Source: Vreelandella aquamarina (GTDB taxonomy: Bacteria > Pseudomonadota > Gammaproteobacteria > Pseudomonadales > Halomonadaceae). From it: a stretch of 60,693 bases of DNA. Made by a program: the position numbers and the translations under genes. The DNA is taken from the NCBI RefSeq assembly GCF_900110265.1, contig NZ_FODB01000018.1, forward strand, positions 1 through 60,693, in the 5' to 3' direction. The first letter of the stretch is position 1, and every line of letters begins with the position of its first letter. Positions 17,737 through 26,342 of this stretch are shown here, in pieces. The notes under the pieces are model-generated. The model did no database searches and was not told where the DNA came from. It worked only from the letters and a program-made list of their open reading frames with translations.

Positions 17737-18255
17737 ATGGATGCCATGGAAGCGCTGAACATTGCGGTGCTCACCGTCTCCGATACGCGGACGGAAGAGA
17801 CCGACCGCTCGGGGCAGTCGCTGGTGCAGCGGCTAACTGAGGCGGGGCACCGTTTGGCGGATAAGCGGATCGTACCGGATGACGTTTACCAGATCCGTGC
17901 GGTGGTAGCGCAGTGGATTGCCGACCCCGGCGTGCAGGTGGTGCTAACCACGGGCGGCACAGGGTTTACCGGGCGCGACTCCACCCCCGAAGCGGTCTCG
18001 GTGCTGCTGGATAAACGTATCGAAGGTTTTGGTGAGCGTTTTCGCCAGCTCAGCGGCGATGAGATCGGCAGCTCCACGATCCAGAGTCGCGCATTGGGTG
18101 GCTTCGCTAACGCCACGGTGGTGTTCTGTTTGCCGGGCTCTACCGGTGCGTGCCGTACCGGCTGGGATGGCATTCTGGCCGAACAGCTCGATAGCCGCCA
18201 TAAGCCCTGCAACTTTGCCAATCTGGTGATTCCCGGTCGGGGGCAGCATGGCTGA
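17737..18255 (+). CDS. moaB: Molybdopterin adenylyltransferase-type protein MoaB
   Basis: The 172-residue protein has the MoaB/MogA fold signature: IAVLTVSDTR near the N terminus, then VVLTTGGTGFTGRDSTPEA (about 69-87) and CLPGSTGACRTGWD near residue 130. It adenylylates molybdopterin before molybdate insertion in organisms that use MoaB; the E. coli version is inactive, so activity here is likely but not certain. ATG 17737 is chosen from AAGGAG overlapping the end of the DUF1244 gene. Its last 8 bp overlap the second moeA, its natural partner in the next step. Confidence 0.93.
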   Translation: MDAMEALNIAVLTVSDTRTEETDRSGQSLVQRLTEAGHRLADKRIVPDDVYQIRAVVAQWIADPGVQVVLTTGGTGFTGRDSTPEAVSVLLDKRIEGFGERFRQLSGDEIGSSTIQSRALGGFANATVVFCLPGSTGACRTGWDGILAEQLDSRHKPCNFANLVIPGRGQHG

Positions 18256-19453
18256 GTTACAGCCGATTGAAGCGGCGCTTGAGGCGCTGCTGGCCGATGT
18301 TGCACCGCTCTCCACCGAGCAGGTGGCGCTGGATGGCGCCGCTGGCCGCGTGCTGGCCGAACCGGTGACGGCCACGCTGGATGTGCCGCCGTTCGATAAC
18401 AGCGCAATGGATGGCTACGCGCTGCGTGCTATGGATGCGGGTAAGCGGCTGCCGGTTAGCCAGCGGATTGCCGCGGGCAGTACGGCACGGCCATTGGCGG
18501 TGGGCACCTGCGCACGAATCTTTACCGGCGGGCAGATTCCGCCAGGTGCCGACTGCGTGGTGATGCAGGAGCGGGTGGCTGAGGAGAACGGCGAGGCGCT
18601 CATCCCCGTGGACGTGCCTGAAGGAGACAACGTTCGCCTGCAGGGCCGCGACGTGCGCCAAGGCGATGTGCTGCTCAATGCTGGCGAACGCTTGGAAGCC
18701 GCCGCGTTAGGGCATTTGGCGGGGCAGGGCATCACCGAGGTTCGCGTACGTCGTCGCCCCCGGGTGGCGCTGCTTTCCACAGGTGATGAGATCGTCGACC
18801 CCGGCACACCGTTAAAACCGGGTCAGCTGTATAACTCCAACCGCCCAATGCTCAAGCGGCTGCTGGAGACGTTCGGGGCCGAGGTGGTGCAGTTGGTGAG
18901 CGTGCCTGATGACTACGCCCAAACCGTGGCGCTGTTGAACCACGCCGCTGCCGAGGCCGATGTAGTGGTGAGCACCGGTGGCGTCAGCGTCGGGGAGGAG
19001 GACCACGTCAAAGCGGCGCTGGAGTCTCTTGGGCAGCTCGATATGTGGAAGCTGGCGATTCGTCCTGGCAAGCCGCTAGCGCTGGGTCGCTTGCCCCGCG
19101 ACGATGGCAGTCATGCTCGGTTTGTGGGGCTGCCGGGTAACCCGGTGTCGGGGTTTGTGGGCGCGTGGCTATTTCTACGCCCACTGATGGGGGCACTACT
19201 GGGCTGCCCTGCGCTGGCGGAGCTTCCGTGCCTAACCGCCACCGCGACCTTTACCACCGACACCGGCCCGCGCCAGCACTATATGCGGGTGGCGCTGCGC
19301 TTTACGCCCGAGGGCATTGAGGCCGATGCCTTTGATGATCAAAACTCAGCGGTGCTCTCTTCCTGCATTGCGGCCGATGCGCTGGCGGTGATTGATCCGC
19401 ATAGCCAGGTGGAGAAAGGTAGCCAAGTGCGCTGCTTATGGATGGTGGGTTGA
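18248..19453 (+). CDS. moeA: Molybdopterin molybdenumtransferase MoeA (copy 2)
   Basis: The 401-residue protein has all MoeA landmarks: FDNSAMDGYAL (about 49-59), VSTGGVSVGEEDHV (about 241-254), RPGKPLALG and GLPGNPVSG, then the C-terminal beta domain. It overlaps moaB by 8 bp, so the two consecutive steps are encoded as a coupled pair. It differs clearly from the copy at 5828 in spacing and sequence, which argues against a recent duplication. Its 3' end overlaps a decayed gene on the other strand by 18 bp. Confidence 0.95.
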   Translation: MAELQPIEAALEALLADVAPLSTEQVALDGAAGRVLAEPVTATLDVPPFDNSAMDGYALRAMDAGKRLPVSQRIAAGSTARPLAVGTCARIFTGGQIPPGADCVVMQERVAEENGEALIPVDVPEGDNVRLQGRDVRQGDVLLNAGERLEAAALGHLAGQGITEVRVRRRPRVALLSTGDEIVDPGTPLKPGQLYNSNRPMLKRLLETFGAEVVQLVSVPDDYAQTVALLNHAAAEADVVVSTGGVSVGEEDHVKAALESLGQLDMWKLAIRPGKPLALGRLPRDDGSHARFVGLPGNPVSGFVGAWLFLRPLMGALLGCPALAELPCLTATATFTTDTGPRQHYMRVALRFTPEGIEADAFDDQNSAVLSSCIAADALAVIDPHSQVEKGSQVRCLWMVG

Positions 19454-19713
19454 ACTTGCCTCGGAAGGTGGGCTTAGCCGAGCTCCGTTTAGGAGCAGAG
19501 TGAGCTGCTCCCCTTCCAGGGTGATGCCGCACAGCGCCGGATGGCGGGAGCGGGCAGCCAGCGCGTTGGGTGGCTAGGCTGATTAAGCAGTAGCGCATCG
19601 GCAGCGATGTGTCGATGATGAGTGGGCGTACTATCGATGCGTTGAATATAGCGCGCTTCTAAGGCCACACGGTGGCCGCTAGCTTGAAAGCATACGCAGG
19701 CGACATAGCTCAC
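19436..19713 (-). pseudogene. CheW-like domain protein, frameshifted
   Basis: A GTG at 19713 opens a frame reading VSYVACVCFQASGHRVALEA, an N-terminal CheW-like pattern. After about 50 residues this frame drifts into unlikely sequence. Near 19540-19550 another frame takes over with RSRHPALCGITLEGEQLTLL and NGARLSPPSE, a convincing CheW-like end, and stops at 19436. A one- or two-base indel between the two frames would restore a protein of about 90 residues. CheW-like modules couple receptors to histidine kinases in chemotaxis or pilus systems. A sequencing error could also explain this. Confidence 0.6.
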
Positions 19714-19716
19714 GGC

Positions 19717-19830
19717 CTAACCAAGCCCCTTTTGATAGGCGTGAAACAGGGCATCAGGGTCCAAGAGGGCCGTGGCACGCTGCTCGTCACTAGGTTGCCA
19801 CAAAGCGCTGACGTAGGGGCGTAACGTGCT
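19717..19830 (-). pseudogene. C-terminal remnant of an unidentified gene upstream of the CheW-like gene
   Basis: A 37-codon stretch with strongly coding composition reads STLRPYVSALWQPSDEQRAT and ALLDPDALFHAYQKGLG, then stops three bases before the GTG of the CheW-like remnant, so the two were probably translationally coupled. Upstream of 19830 the frame is closed by TAG and nothing recognisable continues, so the rest of the gene is gone. Its identity is unknown; a chemotaxis partner is a guess from position. Confidence 0.4.
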
Positions 19831-19934
19831 CTATGTGAAGAGGTACACCGCTTACTCGGTGGTTACGAACTAATCACGCGATTAATTTTGAAAAGGCACT
19901 TAATCGGTTGCTAGAAAAAAGAATGATCGAGCAA

Positions 19935-21101
19935 CTAAATAATGGCATGGGGAATAAAACACGACGTATCCTTGGTAATACGTCCCACGTCTTCGCGAAT
20001 GCCCATGCCGCAGGCGCGGTCGCCCACTACCCAACTGCCAATCAGCGCGTGCATGTCGCCAAAGCGCGGCAGTGGGTGGTACGCCTGGCGTATCCACGGG
20101 TTATCAGTGTAAGGCCCGCCCACGCTCTCTTGCTGGCCGCTGGGCGTTATCAAACTGATGTTGCTCCCTTCCCGTGAGAAAAACGGCTTGCGCACCCAGC
20201 CTGCTTCCAGCGGCGAGTGACTATCTTTTTCAAAATACGCTGGTAGCAGATTCGGGTGCCCTTCAAACTCTTCCCACAGCAGCGGCAGAATCCCTTTATT
20301 GGAGAGTACGGCTTTCCAGGGTGGCTCGAACCAGTAGGTGTTGAGTTGCGTGACCGCCTCGCCAAACGCTTCTATCGCCATCTCTTCCCACGGATAGAGC
20401 TTGAACAGGGCGGTAATCGGCTGCTCGTCCAAATCGACAAAGTGCTCGACTCCTGGGGCCACGCCAATGTCTTCGATGTAGATAAACGGTGCCTGTAAGC
20501 CTGCTTGTAGAGCGATATCCTGCAAGTAGCTGACGGTGGCGCGCTCCTCGTCGCTGCCTTTTACACAGGAGAAGTAGAGGGTGCGGTTTTCCAAGCGGTC
20601 GCCCAGATGCGCCATAGCATTAAGCAGGCGTTCTTGAATCGAGTTGTACTGGTCGGCGTGGCGGGGCAGGATGCCTTGCTCAATCGCCTGCTCCAGCCAT
20701 ACCCACTGGAAAAAGCCCGCTTCATAGAGCGAGGTGGGCGTATCGTAATTCAGCTCTAACAGCTTGGCGGGGCCGTTACCTGAATAGGCAAAGTCCATTC
20801 GCCCATAGAGGGGCGGTTGCCCGCTGCGCCAGGAGTGGTGGATGAGGTCCCACATATGCTCGGGGATTGCGAGGCGCTGCATTAAGGCATTGGAGTGACA
20901 GACCTTATCCACCAGCTCCATACACATCTCGTGCAGGGCTTCGGTGGGTGCTTCGATCTCTTGCTCCACCTGCTCCAGGGTGAACTGGTAGTAGGCGTCC
21001 TCTTTCCAGTAGGGTTCGCCATCAATGGTATGGAAATGAAACCCCAGCTCTTTGGCCAGGGTTTTCCATTGCGGGCGTTCAGAGACGTTGATGCGCAGCA
21101 T
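19935..21101 (-). CDS. Glutathionylspermidine synthase-like ATP-grasp protein (YgiC/YjfC type)
   Basis: The 388-residue protein resembles the synthetase domain of glutathionylspermidine synthase, an ATP-grasp ligase. Recognisable parts are GRMDFAYSGNGPAKLLELNY (about 98-117), a Lys/Glu-rich middle, WVRKPFFSREGSNI (about 320) and the C-terminal IGSWVVGDRACGMGIREDVG. E. coli YgiC and YjfC share this form without an amidase domain, and their substrate is not settled. ATG 21101 is preferred because GGGAG precedes it; the frame runs open to 21149. It follows a DUF1190 lipoprotein gene and a DUF350 gene, the arrangement seen for ygiB-ygiC and yjfL-M-C in enterics. Confidence 0.85.
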   Translation of the reverse strand: MLRINVSERPQWKTLAKELGFHFHTIDGEPYWKEDAYYQFTLEQVEQEIEAPTEALHEMCMELVDKVCHSNALMQRLAIPEHMWDLIHHSWRSGQPPLYGRMDFAYSGNGPAKLLELNYDTPTSLYEAGFFQWVWLEQAIEQGILPRHADQYNSIQERLLNAMAHLGDRLENRTLYFSCVKGSDEERATVSYLQDIALQAGLQAPFIYIEDIGVAPGVEHFVDLDEQPITALFKLYPWEEMAIEAFGEAVTQLNTYWFEPPWKAVLSNKGILPLLWEEFEGHPNLLPAYFEKDSHSPLEAGWVRKPFFSREGSNISLITPSGQQESVGGPYTDNPWIRQAYHPLPRFGDMHALIGSWVVGDRACGMGIREDVGRITKDTSCFIPHAII

Positions 21102-21136
21102 GGTAGCTCCCAAACGGTGGTCAATACCCCAAAACG

Positions 21137-21739
21137 CTAGGAACCCCAAGAGGCCGATCGTGTGCCCAAACCGCGACGTGTCGTGGCTTGGCGGTTTTGC
21201 ACCACCGAGCTGCGCAGGGCCTCGTTACGCTGATTGACCCGTTGCGTCGCCTGGCTGGCCGCAGCATTCCAGTTGCCCTGGTTTTGGCGGTTGCGGTAGA
21301 CCGGCTCTTGATACACGCGCTCAAACGAGCGCCCTCGGCTGGTATTCGCCAGCATGTTACCGACCATATAGCCCATCATGGCAGGCATGAACCAACTGCC
21401 GCCGCCTGCGGCCTGGGCTTGCTCATCGGTGGGGGCTGCGCAGGCGCCTTCGCCGTGTTCGGCTTCGCAGGCTTCTAGGGTGTCGAAGCGGGGGACGGAC
21501 GCCAACGAGGCCTCGTAGGCGTCTTCGCAGGCGCTGCGGGTGTAGACGTTGGCTGCGACGCAATCCTCTACGCTTTGAAAGCTTTGCGGCTCATCAAAGC
21601 GCACATCGGTTAAGTGCTCATCTTCTGCTGGCTGGGTACAGGCAGTTAAGCCAAAGGCGCTCGCTCCCATCATCGCAAGCGATAGGCGTGCGCTACGTTT
21701 ACGACGTGGCAGGTGGGTAGGGTGAGACTGCTTTTCCAT
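21137..21739 (-). CDS. DUF1190 (YgiB-like) lipoprotein
   Basis: The 200-residue protein starts with a basic segment and a hydrophobic stretch ending in a lipobox-like LTAC (about 30-34), so it is probably a lipoprotein. The DUF1190 pattern follows: FQSVEDCVAANVYTRSACED and EACEAEHGEGAC, with regularly spaced Cys, then a Gly-rich turn and PAMMGYMVGNML. The tail is Gln/Asn/Arg-rich. The function of the family is unknown. It sits between the DUF350 membrane protein gene and the ATP-grasp gene, and the three probably work together at the envelope. Confidence 0.85.
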   Translation of the reverse strand: MEKQSHPTHLPRRKRSARLSLAMMGASAFGLTACTQPAEDEHLTDVRFDEPQSFQSVEDCVAANVYTRSACEDAYEASLASVPRFDTLEACEAEHGEGACAAPTDEQAQAAGGGSWFMPAMMGYMVGNMLANTSRGRSFERVYQEPVYRNRQNQGNWNAAASQATQRVNQRNEALRSSVVQNRQATTRRGLGTRSASWGS

Positions 21740-21751
21740 GATGGCGCTCCG

Positions 21752-22165
21752 TTACCAGGTCATTGAAGCCGCGTTAATTAAGCCCACGGCAATCGAGATG
21801 CTGCCCACCAGCGTGCCGTAGGCTTGATGACCTTCGGTGATGTGCTGAGACAAGCTCTCGCCCTGACGACGCAGGAACAGTTTTACACCAAAGAAGGTGG
21901 CGATCTGCACGCCGAAGGCCACCACGCCCCACAGAATGAAGTCGATATAGCTAATGGAGTGGGCCATGGCGCTGTAGAGCGGGAGGGTGAAACCCAGGAT
22001 AGAGCCGCCATAAGCGGTGGCGGCCGCCGCATTGCCCGCTCGAATCAGCGCCCACTCGTGGTGAGGGGTCAGGCGGCTATAGCAGTACATGAAGGCCACC
22101 AGCAGCGCGAGCGCGCCAAGCAGGTAGGCGAAGAAAGACGGTAATCCCTGTAGGTAGTGCAACAT
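21752..22165 (-). CDS. DUF350 (YjfL-like) membrane protein
   Basis: The 137-residue protein has four predicted membrane helices (about 10-30, 48-66, 74-95 and 115-135) and the DUF350 look, with a hydrophilic loop FLRRQGESLSQHITEGHQAY. The family is small and of unknown function. ATG 22165 is chosen because AAGGATG stands 10 bp before it; the open frame extends to 22225 without a ribosome site. It is first in a three-gene leftward unit with the DUF1190 and ATP-grasp genes. Confidence 0.82.
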   Translation of the reverse strand: MLHYLQGLPSFFAYLLGALALLVAFMYCYSRLTPHHEWALIRAGNAAAATAYGGSILGFTLPLYSAMAHSISYIDFILWGVVAFGVQIATFFGVKLFLRRQGESLSQHITEGHQAYGTLVGSISIAVGLINAASMTW

Positions 22166-22468
22166 GGCGGTGTGCATCCTTGTAGTTAATGACGTGTGGT
22201 CAATAAGCAATCGACATTGTGACATAGCTTAGCCGGAGAGCGGCAATCATCCATCGCCTTTCGTCGCGCCGCTCGGTAAGTAGTAAAAAAACCTATTTTT
22301 TGACTTTTGTTGCGACTAAAGGCTAATAGATGAAACGTGTCACCTGCTTAGAATCCCGCGATGGTTGGTATTTTTACCTAAACTCACCGTGTCGTATCGC
22401 TTGATACCGCTCTTCGTGCCCGTGTTGGGCACCGCTTTAGACGCGACCGCTTCGAAGGACTTCCCCTC
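22166..22468. promoter_or_regulatory. Divergent intergenic region between the DUF350 gene and the SSS symporter gene
   Basis: There is no gene in this 303-bp stretch. A sigma70-like promoter pointing right is possible: TTGACT at 22300-22305 and CTAATA at 22323-22328, 17 bp apart, about 140 bp before the symporter start. A run of A and T tracts (22284-22310) precedes it. I see no clear operator. Confidence 0.35.
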
Positions 22469-24067
22469 ATGCATGCCCTAACCCTGGCATCGTTTCTGTT
22501 TTTTACGGGCCTGGTGGCCTTTGTCACATGGCGCATCACGCGGCGTGATGACCACCGCAGCACCAGCGGCTATTTCCTGGCAGGCCGCACGCTGACCTTT
22601 CCGCTGATCGCAGCGTCCATGCTGATGACCAACCTCTCCACCGAGCAGATGGTGGGGCTGAACGGGTCCGCGTTTACCGATGGTTTGAGCGTCATGGCGT
22701 GGGAAGTGATCGCCGTGATTGCCCTGGTGGCGCTGGCGCTGTTCTTCCTGCCGCGCTTTTTGAAAAGCGGCATTGCCACGCTGCCACAGCTGCTGGCGAT
22801 TCGCTTTGATACAGGCACTCAACTGATCGCTAACGTTATTTTCCTGATTGCGTACGCGGTGGTACTGCTGCCGATCATTCTCTACTCTGGCGCCATCGGC
22901 CTTCAGGGGATGCTGGATTTACAGGGCTTGACCGGCATTGGCTCCAGCACGGTGCTGCTCTGGGCGACGGTATGGGCGGTGGGTCTGATTGGCGCGGTCT
23001 ACGCGCTGTTTGGCGGCCTGCGTACCGTTGCCGTTTCTGACACTTTAAACGGGGTTGGTCTGCTGATTGGCGGCTTCGTGATCGTTTACTTTGGCCTACA
23101 GGCGGTGAGCGGCGGCAGCGGCGTGATGGAAGGCTGGAGCATCTTGAAAGAGAGCGACCCCAGCAAGTTCAACTCCATGGGCGGGCCAGATCAGCAGGTA
23201 CCGTTCTCGACTATCTTTACCGGCGTGCTGCTGCTTCACCTCTTCTACTGGACCACCAACCAGCAAATCATCCAGCGCACCTTTGCCGCCAAGAACCTGG
23301 CCGAAGGCCAGAAGGGCGTACTGCTCACAGGGTTTCTAAAGCTGCTAGGGCCGCTGTACCTGGTACTGCCCGGCATCATCGCCTACCACCTGTATGCCGA
23401 CCAGGGTATTCGCGCTGACGAAGCGTATGGCCACCTGGTATTCAACGTGCTGCCGCCTTACCTGACCGGCTTCTTTGCCGCCGTCATGGTCGGGGCCATT
23501 CTCTCCTCGTTTAACTCTGCGCTGAACAGCACCACGACGATCTTCAGTCTGGGCATCTACAAAGGCGTGCTGAAAAAGGACGCCACGGAAGAGCAGGTGG
23601 TGAAGTCTGGTAAGGTGTTTGGCTGGACCATGGCGATTACCACCATGATTATTGCGCCGCTGCTGGCGGGTCAGGACAGCCTGTTCGGCTACCTGCAGAA
23701 GATGAACGCGATCTACTTCATCCCAATTCTTGCCGTGGTGCTGGTGGGTCTGCTGACAAAACGCGTACCGCCCATGGCCGCGAAAGTAGCGCTGGTCGGC
23801 GGCTGTTTGCTGATTGCGGCGGGCTACTTCGTGCCGCCGTTCAACAAGCTGCCCATAGTGATGCACGAGTTCCACTTCGTCGCTGCGGTGTTCGTGCTGC
23901 TAGTGGCGGTCATGCTGGTGATCGGTAAGCTGCGCCCCCGCGCAACGGACTGGGTGCAGGAAGATTCCGGCGATGTCGATCTCACCCCGTGGAAAGGCGC
24001 GGTGCCTACCGGTATCGTGCTGGTGGTGTTGGTGGTGATTATGTACGCCTCCTTTGCGGGCGGCTGA
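22469..24067 (+). CDS. Sodium:solute symporter (SSS family, YidK/SglT-like)
   Basis: The 532-residue membrane protein has about 13-14 helices and the sodium/solute symporter pattern: [20 protein letters not shown] (about 31-50), [20 protein letters not shown] (about 177-196) and an [16 protein letters not shown] segment near 345. It closely resembles the YidK/SglT branch, whose members move sugars or sugar-like solutes with sodium. The substrate cannot be read from sequence. Next to methionine salvage genes, methylthioribose uptake is conceivable but speculative, since a 248-bp gap and no shared operon separate them. Confidence 0.88.
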   Translation: MHALTLASFLFFTGLVAFVTWRITRRDDHRSTSGYFLAGRTLTFPLIAASMLMTNLSTEQMVGLNGSAFTDGLSVMAWEVIAVIALVALALFFLPRFLKSGIATLPQLLAIRFDTGTQLIANVIFLIAYAVVLLPIILYSGAIGLQGMLDLQGLTGIGSSTVLLWATVWAVGLIGAVYALFGGLRTVAVSDTLNGVGLLIGGFVIVYFGLQAVSGGSGVMEGWSILKESDPSKFNSMGGPDQQVPFSTIFTGVLLLHLFYWTTNQQIIQRTFAAKNLAEGQKGVLLTGFLKLLGPLYLVLPGIIAYHLYADQGIRADEAYGHLVFNVLPPYLTGFFAAVMVGAILSSFNSALNSTTTIFSLGIYKGVLKKDATEEQVVKSGKVFGWTMAITTMIIAPLLAGQDSLFGYLQKMNAIYFIPILAVVLVGLLTKRVPPMAAKVALVGGCLLIAAGYFVPPFNKLPIVMHEFHFVAAVFVLLVAVMLVIGKLRPRATDWVQEDSGDVDLTPWKGAVPTGIVLVVLVVIMYASFAGG

Positions 24068-24315
24068 TCACGCCAGTGTTGTAAATGGAATAGCCCCAAC
24101 GCCCCGCATTGCGGGCGTTGGCGTTGTTGGCGATAGGCTTGGCGGCATGACAGGTGGCGTCGAAGCGTTAGAGGAGGTGTGTAGAAGCGTACTGAGCGAA
24201 ATGCATTTTAAAAAGTGATGCAGCCAGTGGTGTAGCGCCCCCATCATGCTGCACTGAATTGACAACGTTGCCGGGGTATGACAAACACACATCCATTTTG
24301 TGTGAGGAATCATCG

Positions 24316-25578
24316 GTGGCAAACGAGCAGACTTATCAAGCGTTAGCAGTGGATACCCTTGGCCAACGGCTAGGCGGTGTGGAGGCAGTCGCCAGCCGCG
24401 TGGGTGGCAACCCCGCCGAGTGGCACATCCGTGAAGTAGGCGACGGCAACCTCAATCTGGTGTTTATCGTGACAGGCAGCACCGGCAGCGTGGTGGTCAA
24501 GCAGGCACTGCCCTATGTGCGCATGGTGGGCGAGAGCTGGCCGCTGCCGCTCTATCGCGCCCATTTCGAATATTACGCCTTAGTGCGTCAAGCCAAGCGC
24601 GCGCCCGGCGTGGCCCCCGAGGTGTACCATTTCGACAAGCCCCAGGCGCTGATCGTGATGGAGTATCTGTATCCGCACGTGATTTTGCGGCGCAAGCTGA
24701 TCAGCGGCGAACGGGTAGAGAAGCTGGGCGCTACGTTGGGTGAATTCTGTGCGCGCACGGCGTTTCGCGGCTCGGAGCTTTCCATGGCGAGCCCGGACAA
24801 GAAAGCCGATGTGGGGCTGTTCTCGGGCAACGTCGCGATTCCCGCGATCACCGAGTCGCTGGTGTTCACCGACCCCTACTACGGCGCGGAGATGAACCGC
24901 CACACCCCCGAGCTCTCGCCCGTGGTGGATGAGCTGCGCCGCAACGCCCGCCTGAAGGCCAAGGTACAGCGGCTGCTGATGAAGTTCACCGCCAACACCG
25001 AGACCATGCTGCATGGCGATTTGCACTCCGGTTCCATCATGGCCACCGACACCAGCGTGCGGGTCATCGACCCTGAATTTTCTCAATACGGCCCCATGGC
25101 GTTCGACTTGGGCATGGCGGTAGCCAACTTCTTCATGGCCTACTTTAGCCAGCCCGCCCACCGTAAAGAAGGTGACCTGGAGGAGTATCAAGCGTGGATT
25201 TTAGAAGTGATCACCGATTGCTTTACCCGCTTCGATGAGGAGTTTCGCCACCTCTGGCAAACCGAACGCACCGGCATTCTGTTCCCCAGAGCGTTGTTCG
25301 AAGAGCAGGGCAACAGCGCCGACGACGCCTGCGACGCGCTGCTGGATGAGATCCGTGAAGATGCGCTGGCCTACTGCGGCATCGAAATGCACCGCCGCGT
25401 GCTGTCGCTGGCCCACAATGCCGACTTCGAAGAGATCGAAGACACTGCCCTGCGCGCCAAGCTGGAAGCACGCAACGTGCTGATGGGCCAAGTGCTAATC
25501 ATGGAGCCGCAAGCTTACTGTGATCTCAATGCGCTAGTGGCTTTAGCCAAGGCATACAATCAGAAATCAGTGCTGTAA
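24316..25578 (+). CDS. mtnK: S-methyl-5-thioribose kinase MtnK
   Basis: MtnK phosphorylates methylthioribose, the product of methylthioadenosine cleavage, to methylthioribose-1-phosphate. The 420-residue length fits. It has a choline-kinase-like fold with the nucleotide loop GDGNLNLVF (about 40), the catalytic MLHGDLHSGSIM (about 230-241) and the metal site VIDPEFSQYGPMAFDLG (about 250). The start is the GTG at 24316 with GAGGA 8 bp upstream; an upstream in-frame ATG at 24259 lacks a ribosome site. Product MTR-1-P would feed MtnA, encoded nearby at 27721. Confidence 0.94.
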   Translation: MANEQTYQALAVDTLGQRLGGVEAVASRVGGNPAEWHIREVGDGNLNLVFIVTGSTGSVVVKQALPYVRMVGESWPLPLYRAHFEYYALVRQAKRAPGVAPEVYHFDKPQALIVMEYLYPHVILRRKLISGERVEKLGATLGEFCARTAFRGSELSMASPDKKADVGLFSGNVAIPAITESLVFTDPYYGAEMNRHTPELSPVVDELRRNARLKAKVQRLLMKFTANTETMLHGDLHSGSIMATDTSVRVIDPEFSQYGPMAFDLGMAVANFFMAYFSQPAHRKEGDLEEYQAWILEVITDCFTRFDEEFRHLWQTERTGILFPRALFEEQGNSADDACDALLDEIREDALAYCGIEMHRRVLSLAHNADFEEIEDTALRAKLEARNVLMGQVLIMEPQAYCDLNALVALAKAYNQKSVL

Positions 25579-25618
25579 GCACTTTAGGTGGCACCTTCGG
25601 CACCGCTTTGCGGTGCTT

Positions 25619-25730
25619 CGCGGGTGCGCTCCGCTTACGCCGCGCTACGGGTGCCCCTCCTGGAGTTCGGCGAAGCCATGTAGCGCGGCGTAACGAATCT
25701 TGCTCGGCACGAGCAAATGAGGCACCCGCG
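25619..25730. repeat. Nested inverted repeats between mtnK and mtnD
   Basis: Two nested perfect arms flank a 31-bp centre. The outer arms are CGCGGGTGC (25619-25627) and GCACCCGCG (25722-25730). The inner arms are TTACGCCGCGCTAC (25635-25648) and GTAGCGCGGCGTAA (25680-25693). A smaller hairpin (TGCTCGGCACGAGCA) sits between. It lies between two convergent genes and may act as a two-way terminator, although no T-run is present. It also resembles a dispersed palindromic intergenic repeat. Confidence 0.65.
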
Positions 25731-25756
25731 AGGGCGGCGATAGCCGCCTTCACACG

Positions 25757-26305
25757 TTAAAGCTGATCCAAACGATCAAACTTCCCGGCGATGTCGCTTT
25801 CGGTCCAGTGGGGCACCCAACCTTCCACGTTGTCGAAGAAGCGCAGCGCGGTGAATTCCGGCTCGGGGCCCATATCGAACCAGTGCGGGGTGTTGGCAGG
25901 CACGCTGATCAGGTCGTTACGGGTGCAGAGCACCTGATACACCTTGTCGTCGATGTGCAGGCAGAACAGCCCCTGGCCCTTCACGAAAAAGCGCACTTCG
26001 TCTTCATGGTGGCGGTGCTCGTTTAAGAACTTCTGACGCATCGCTTCTTTGTCCGGGTGGGTGGGCACCATGTGCAGCACATCGACGGTTTGGTAGCCGC
26101 CTTTGGCTTTGACCCGGTCGATGTCCTCCTGATAAAGCGCCAGAATCTCCTCCTGAGTGGCATCGTCGGCAATCTCGCCCGGCGCTGCCCAGCGCTCAAA
26201 TAGCACGCCTACCCGGTTCAGCTCAGCGGTAATTTGTTCGCCGTCCGTGGTGTCCAGCAGCGCATCATTAGGATGTTGATCGGCAAAGACTTTCAGTTGG
26301 GACAT
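25757..26305 (-). CDS. mtnD: Acireductone dioxygenase MtnD
   Basis: The 182-residue cupin enzyme cleaves the acireductone intermediate with oxygen to the ketoacid precursor of methionine (Fe form). It carries the metal-binding set HRHHEDEVRFFVKGQG (three His/Glu ligands) and the fourth His in ANTPHWFDMG. The length is normal. ATG 26305 is selected by AGGAG just upstream; the frame is open to 26551 but that extension is antisense-like. It is third in the leftward unit mtnB-mtnC-mtnD. Confidence 0.95.
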   Translation of the reverse strand: MSQLKVFADQHPNDALLDTTDGEQITAELNRVGVLFERWAAPGEIADDATQEEILALYQEDIDRVKAKGGYQTVDVLHMVPTHPDKEAMRQKFLNEHRHHEDEVRFFVKGQGLFCLHIDDKVYQVLCTRNDLISVPANTPHWFDMGPEPEFTALRFFDNVEGWVPHWTESDIAGKFDRLDQL

Positions 26306-26342
26306 AAAGACGCTCCTAAGAGATAAGGGGTGAACGTAGCCG

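Noticed and set aside
22330..22404. 24-codon open frame starting MKRVTCLESRD
   Set aside because: It has no ribosome site and no recognisable features; likely chance in the symporter leader.
24097..24120. GC hairpin after the symporter gene as a terminator
   Set aside because: The stem has a bulge and no T-run follows, so I did not list it.
24147..24218. 23-codon open frame starting MTGGVEALEE
   Set aside because: No Shine-Dalgarno and no conservation evidence; lies in the spacer before mtnK.
24068..24315. SAM-type riboswitch before mtnK
   Set aside because: I could not trace a convincing SAM aptamer core in the 248 bases.
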